Part shown: positions 14,157 to 15,553 of the stretch, piece by piece | How the letters are laid out: every line of letters begins with the position of its first letter | Numbering within the stretch: the stretch's first letter is position 1 | Assembly (NCBI GenBank): GCA_965365465.1 | Contig: CBDUBU010000067.1 | Coordinates: 1-15,553 of the forward strand | DNA: 15,553 nucleotides | Reading direction: 5' to 3' | DNA from: CBDUBU01 sp965365465 | GTDB lineage: Bacteria; Bacteroidota; Rhodothermia; Rhodothermales; DASSAV01 | The notes under the pieces: generated by a model | Database searches by the model: none | The model's input: only the letters and a program-made list of their open reading frames with translations | What the model was told of the DNA's origin: nothing | Made by a program: the position numbers and the translations under genes

Positions 14157-14951
14157 TCAGATCTGCGAATACGCAGTGGGCCGCAAGATGATGTCCGAGA
14201 TGTTTGAGACCGTATTCGTATAGCGTTCGTTGGCGCTGAGTTCTTTCCATGCCGGATCATCGCGAAACGCATCCCACGCACGGTTGCGCATATCAATGTC
14301 ATCAAAGGCAAGCATATATACCAGACTTGGCATGTTAGCGCCTATGACCGTTTCCCCGAATAAGAAAGGTTGTAGTCCTGTCTGACGAAAGATCTCGATT
14401 TCCCCACCCTCGTTAAACATCTCAACCTTCAGTTTACCTGCCGGCTCGCTATGACTCTCATAGGTTCGCATCTCAATGATCCGCGATTCCTTTTTCTCTG
14501 TTAGCGCCGGTGGGTTCTCGATTTTCGGCATATGAGAAAACGCTTCGAGAAGTGTTTTCTCCATTCTCACGTAGGCGGGATCAGAGAGTGGTACATCGTG
14601 GAACTCTTTCCCGGCCGTCATATAGTTGCTGTCATCCAACAGACGTGATGAGGCTGTGAATACCGATTCAAGCGAAGGATGGGGAATCACGACATACAAC
14701 GAGGGGATATTAGGTCCAAACTGAACCGTAAATGCTCCGACAGGATTGATTCCGAGACGGTTGTAGGCAGGTATTGCTACGTCGGAAAGATAGTCATTCA
14801 GTAGTTTTTTCCGAGATCCGGCTGGCTGATGATAGAGACGTATCTCGTAGTACTCACGTTCAGCTTGCTGCGCGGTTAAAGATCCTGGAAAAGAAGCTAA
14901 AGGAGAAGCCGCCGCTAAACCGGCTGCAGTAATAAATTGCCGTCTTTTCAT
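14157..14951 (-). CDS. Tat-exported NIPSNAP-family protein
   Basis: From ATG 14951 the protein is 264 residues and begins MKRRQFITAAGLAAASPLAS, a twin-arginine (RRxF) signal with an alanine-rich core, probably cleaved around residues 25-30. Two NIPSNAP (dimeric alpha/beta-barrel) repeats follow: one from YYEIRLYHQPAGSRKKLLNDY (34-54), the other from RIIEMRTYESHSEPAGKLK (157-175) to about 250 with DDPAWKELSANE. The function of bacterial NIPSNAP proteins is not established. The frame is open upstream to 15053, but the Tat signal argues for 14951. No Shine-Dalgarno is present; the bases before the start read CTCCCTCCTTCC, its complement. It converges on the sigma gene with a 7-base gap. Confidence 0.9.
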   Translation of the reverse strand: MKRRQFITAAGLAAASPLASFPGSLTAQQAEREYYEIRLYHQPAGSRKKLLNDYLSDVAIPAYNRLGINPVGAFTVQFGPNIPSLYVVIPHPSLESVFTASSRLLDDSNYMTAGKEFHDVPLSDPAYVRMEKTLLEAFSHMPKIENPPALTEKKESRIIEMRTYESHSEPAGKLKVEMFNEGGEIEIFRQTGLQPFLFGETVIGANMPSLVYMLAFDDIDMRNRAWDAFRDDPAWKELSANERYTNTVSNISDIILRPTAYSQI

Positions 14952-15138
14952 GATGGAAGGAGGGAGTTTAGGGTTCATTCGTGGCAGAATCGGAGGGATA
15001 TGAAATAAAGTAGTTTCTTTCCCGGCTTGAAGAAAGCAGAAGGGAGGCAGCATATGTCTTTTTTAGAGACTGTCCGGCAGCTTATGAAAGCTGTTTCAGT
15101 CTGATGCCCGCGCCTCGCTTTACTGTCCTTATGCATTA

Positions 15139-15238
15139 TTTTGCGGTTTTTGCCTCTTTTTTTGCGGTTTATTGCGGCTTTTTGCTTGACTAAAACGGCC
15201 TTTTTACCACCAGGAAGGCCGTTTTGCGGTTTTTGCGG
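15139..15238 (+). repeat. Array of five TTGCGG motifs in T-rich DNA
   Basis: TTGCGG occurs at 15141, 15162, 15172, 15224 and 15233, all on the plus strand and flanked by T-runs. The 15-bp sequence TTTTGCGGTTTTTGC is repeated exactly at 15139-15153 and 15222-15236. Successive start-to-start distances are 21, 10, 52 and 9 bases, close to whole helical turns. Spacings are not all multiples of three, so it is not a protein repeat. Confidence 0.6.
15192..15225. terminator. Possible bidirectional terminator hairpin
   Basis: An 11-bp perfect inverted repeat, AAAACGGCCTT (15192-15202) and AAGGCCGTTTT (15215-15225), encloses a 12-nt loop. The outer A and T runs with a GC-rich core are the layout of a bidirectional intrinsic terminator. 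No gene ends close by in the window, so what it would terminate is unclear; a minus-strand transcript entering from the right edge is one option. Confidence 0.42.
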
Positions 15239-15553
15239 CCCAAAACGCGATTTCACGCCCTGCGCCGCTTTTTCTTCTTTTTTACAAGAGATCTCCATCG
15301 TTGAGGAATACTTGAACGCAGGAGAGTTATCACGCTACGCTCCATCAGTCGCCTTTGGCTCGCGCCTCCTGTCGTCGGGAGGACAAGGGGGAGGAAGGGC
15401 GCTGTGTCTTTAATCTTTGTGTTCTTAACTTTTTTGTCATTAGCAGTGAAGAAGTTATGTTTTGAGGCTTGCAGGGGCTCAGCAAGCAACCAGTCACAGG
15501 CGGGGCGCTGCTTTGCCAGGGATTAGCGGGAAAGGTAAGTGTTAGAAGGCAGG

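Larger units (their letters stand above)
14952..15553. other. Gene-free terminal region, T-rich and structured
   Basis: No reading frame here looks like a gene: the open frames are low in complexity and match nothing I know. The region includes a two-part stem-loop (AGACTG/CAGTCT around CAGCTT/AAGCTG, 15067-15102), a T-rich TTGCGG array (15139-15238), an 11-bp inverted repeat and a G-rich structured block (15341-15420). The final 130 bases have stops in all frames I checked and no recognisable feature. It presumably also holds the promoter for the NIPSNAP gene; TACTTTAT on the minus strand near 15010 is only a weak box match. Confidence 0.5.

Noticed and set aside
15139..15238. CRISPR or origin iterons
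   Set aside because: Repeat units are too short and unevenly spaced for CRISPR, and no cas, rep or dnaA gene is nearby.
14975..15298. Lysine-rich 107-codon minus-strand frame
   Set aside because: Its basic composition comes from the A-rich complement of the TTGCGG array; repeat spacings break the reading frame and no start signal or homology is apparent.
15141..15413. Plus-strand 90-codon frame across the terminal repeats
   Set aside because: Low-complexity translation of T-rich repeats, with no domain or ribosome-binding site.

Overview
The window reads as ordinary chromosome from a free-living bacterium of the FCB group, most likely Rhodothermota/Balneolota-like or another Bacteroidota relative. 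Three things point there. The first gene ends in a type IX secretion C-terminal sorting domain of the NYPNPFNP kind. The tRNA-Arg promoter has a Bacteroidota-type TATATTTG box. Most genes lack an obvious Shine-Dalgarno sequence. The assignment is inferred from these traits, not from a search.

Layout. Positions 1-781 hold the 3' part of a secreted heparinase II/III-like protein with a T9SS sorting domain. A minus-strand tRNA-Arg(CCG), with a clear promoter and hairpin terminator, lies at 853-1014. A plus-strand envelope cluster follows: CAAX/CPBP membrane protease, DUF2007 protein and cdsA. Facing it on the minus strand are thpR (RNA ligase/2',3'-cyclic phosphodiesterase), a LolA-like lipoprotein carrier and a flippase-like LPG-synthase-TM protein. 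A circularly permuted YpsA/SLOG protein diverges from thpR.

From 6.77 to 11.1 kb is a minus-strand histidine cluster read hisB-proC-hisH-hisA-hisF, ending in an overlapping small two-helix membrane protein. It supplies IGP dehydratase, the IGP synthase pair HisH/HisF and the ProFAR isomerase, with proline biosynthesis proC inserted. hisG, hisD, hisC, hisI/E and a histidinol-phosphatase are not in the window. metG (MetRS with fused C-terminal tRNA-binding domain) diverges from hisB and is followed by an ECF sigma factor of the Sig-70_X6 type. A convergent Tat-exported NIPSNAP-family protein lies beyond it.

The last 600 bases (14952-15553) show no convincing gene. They hold a T-rich stretch with five same-orientation TTGCGG motifs at near-helical spacing, a strong inverted repeat, and a structured G-rich segment that may be a dispersed repeat.

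I saw no CRISPR array, insertion sequence, phage gene or recognisable defence system. Most genes are housekeeping. The most open questions are the terminal repeat region, the orphan sigma factor, the proC insertion and the unassigned small membrane protein.
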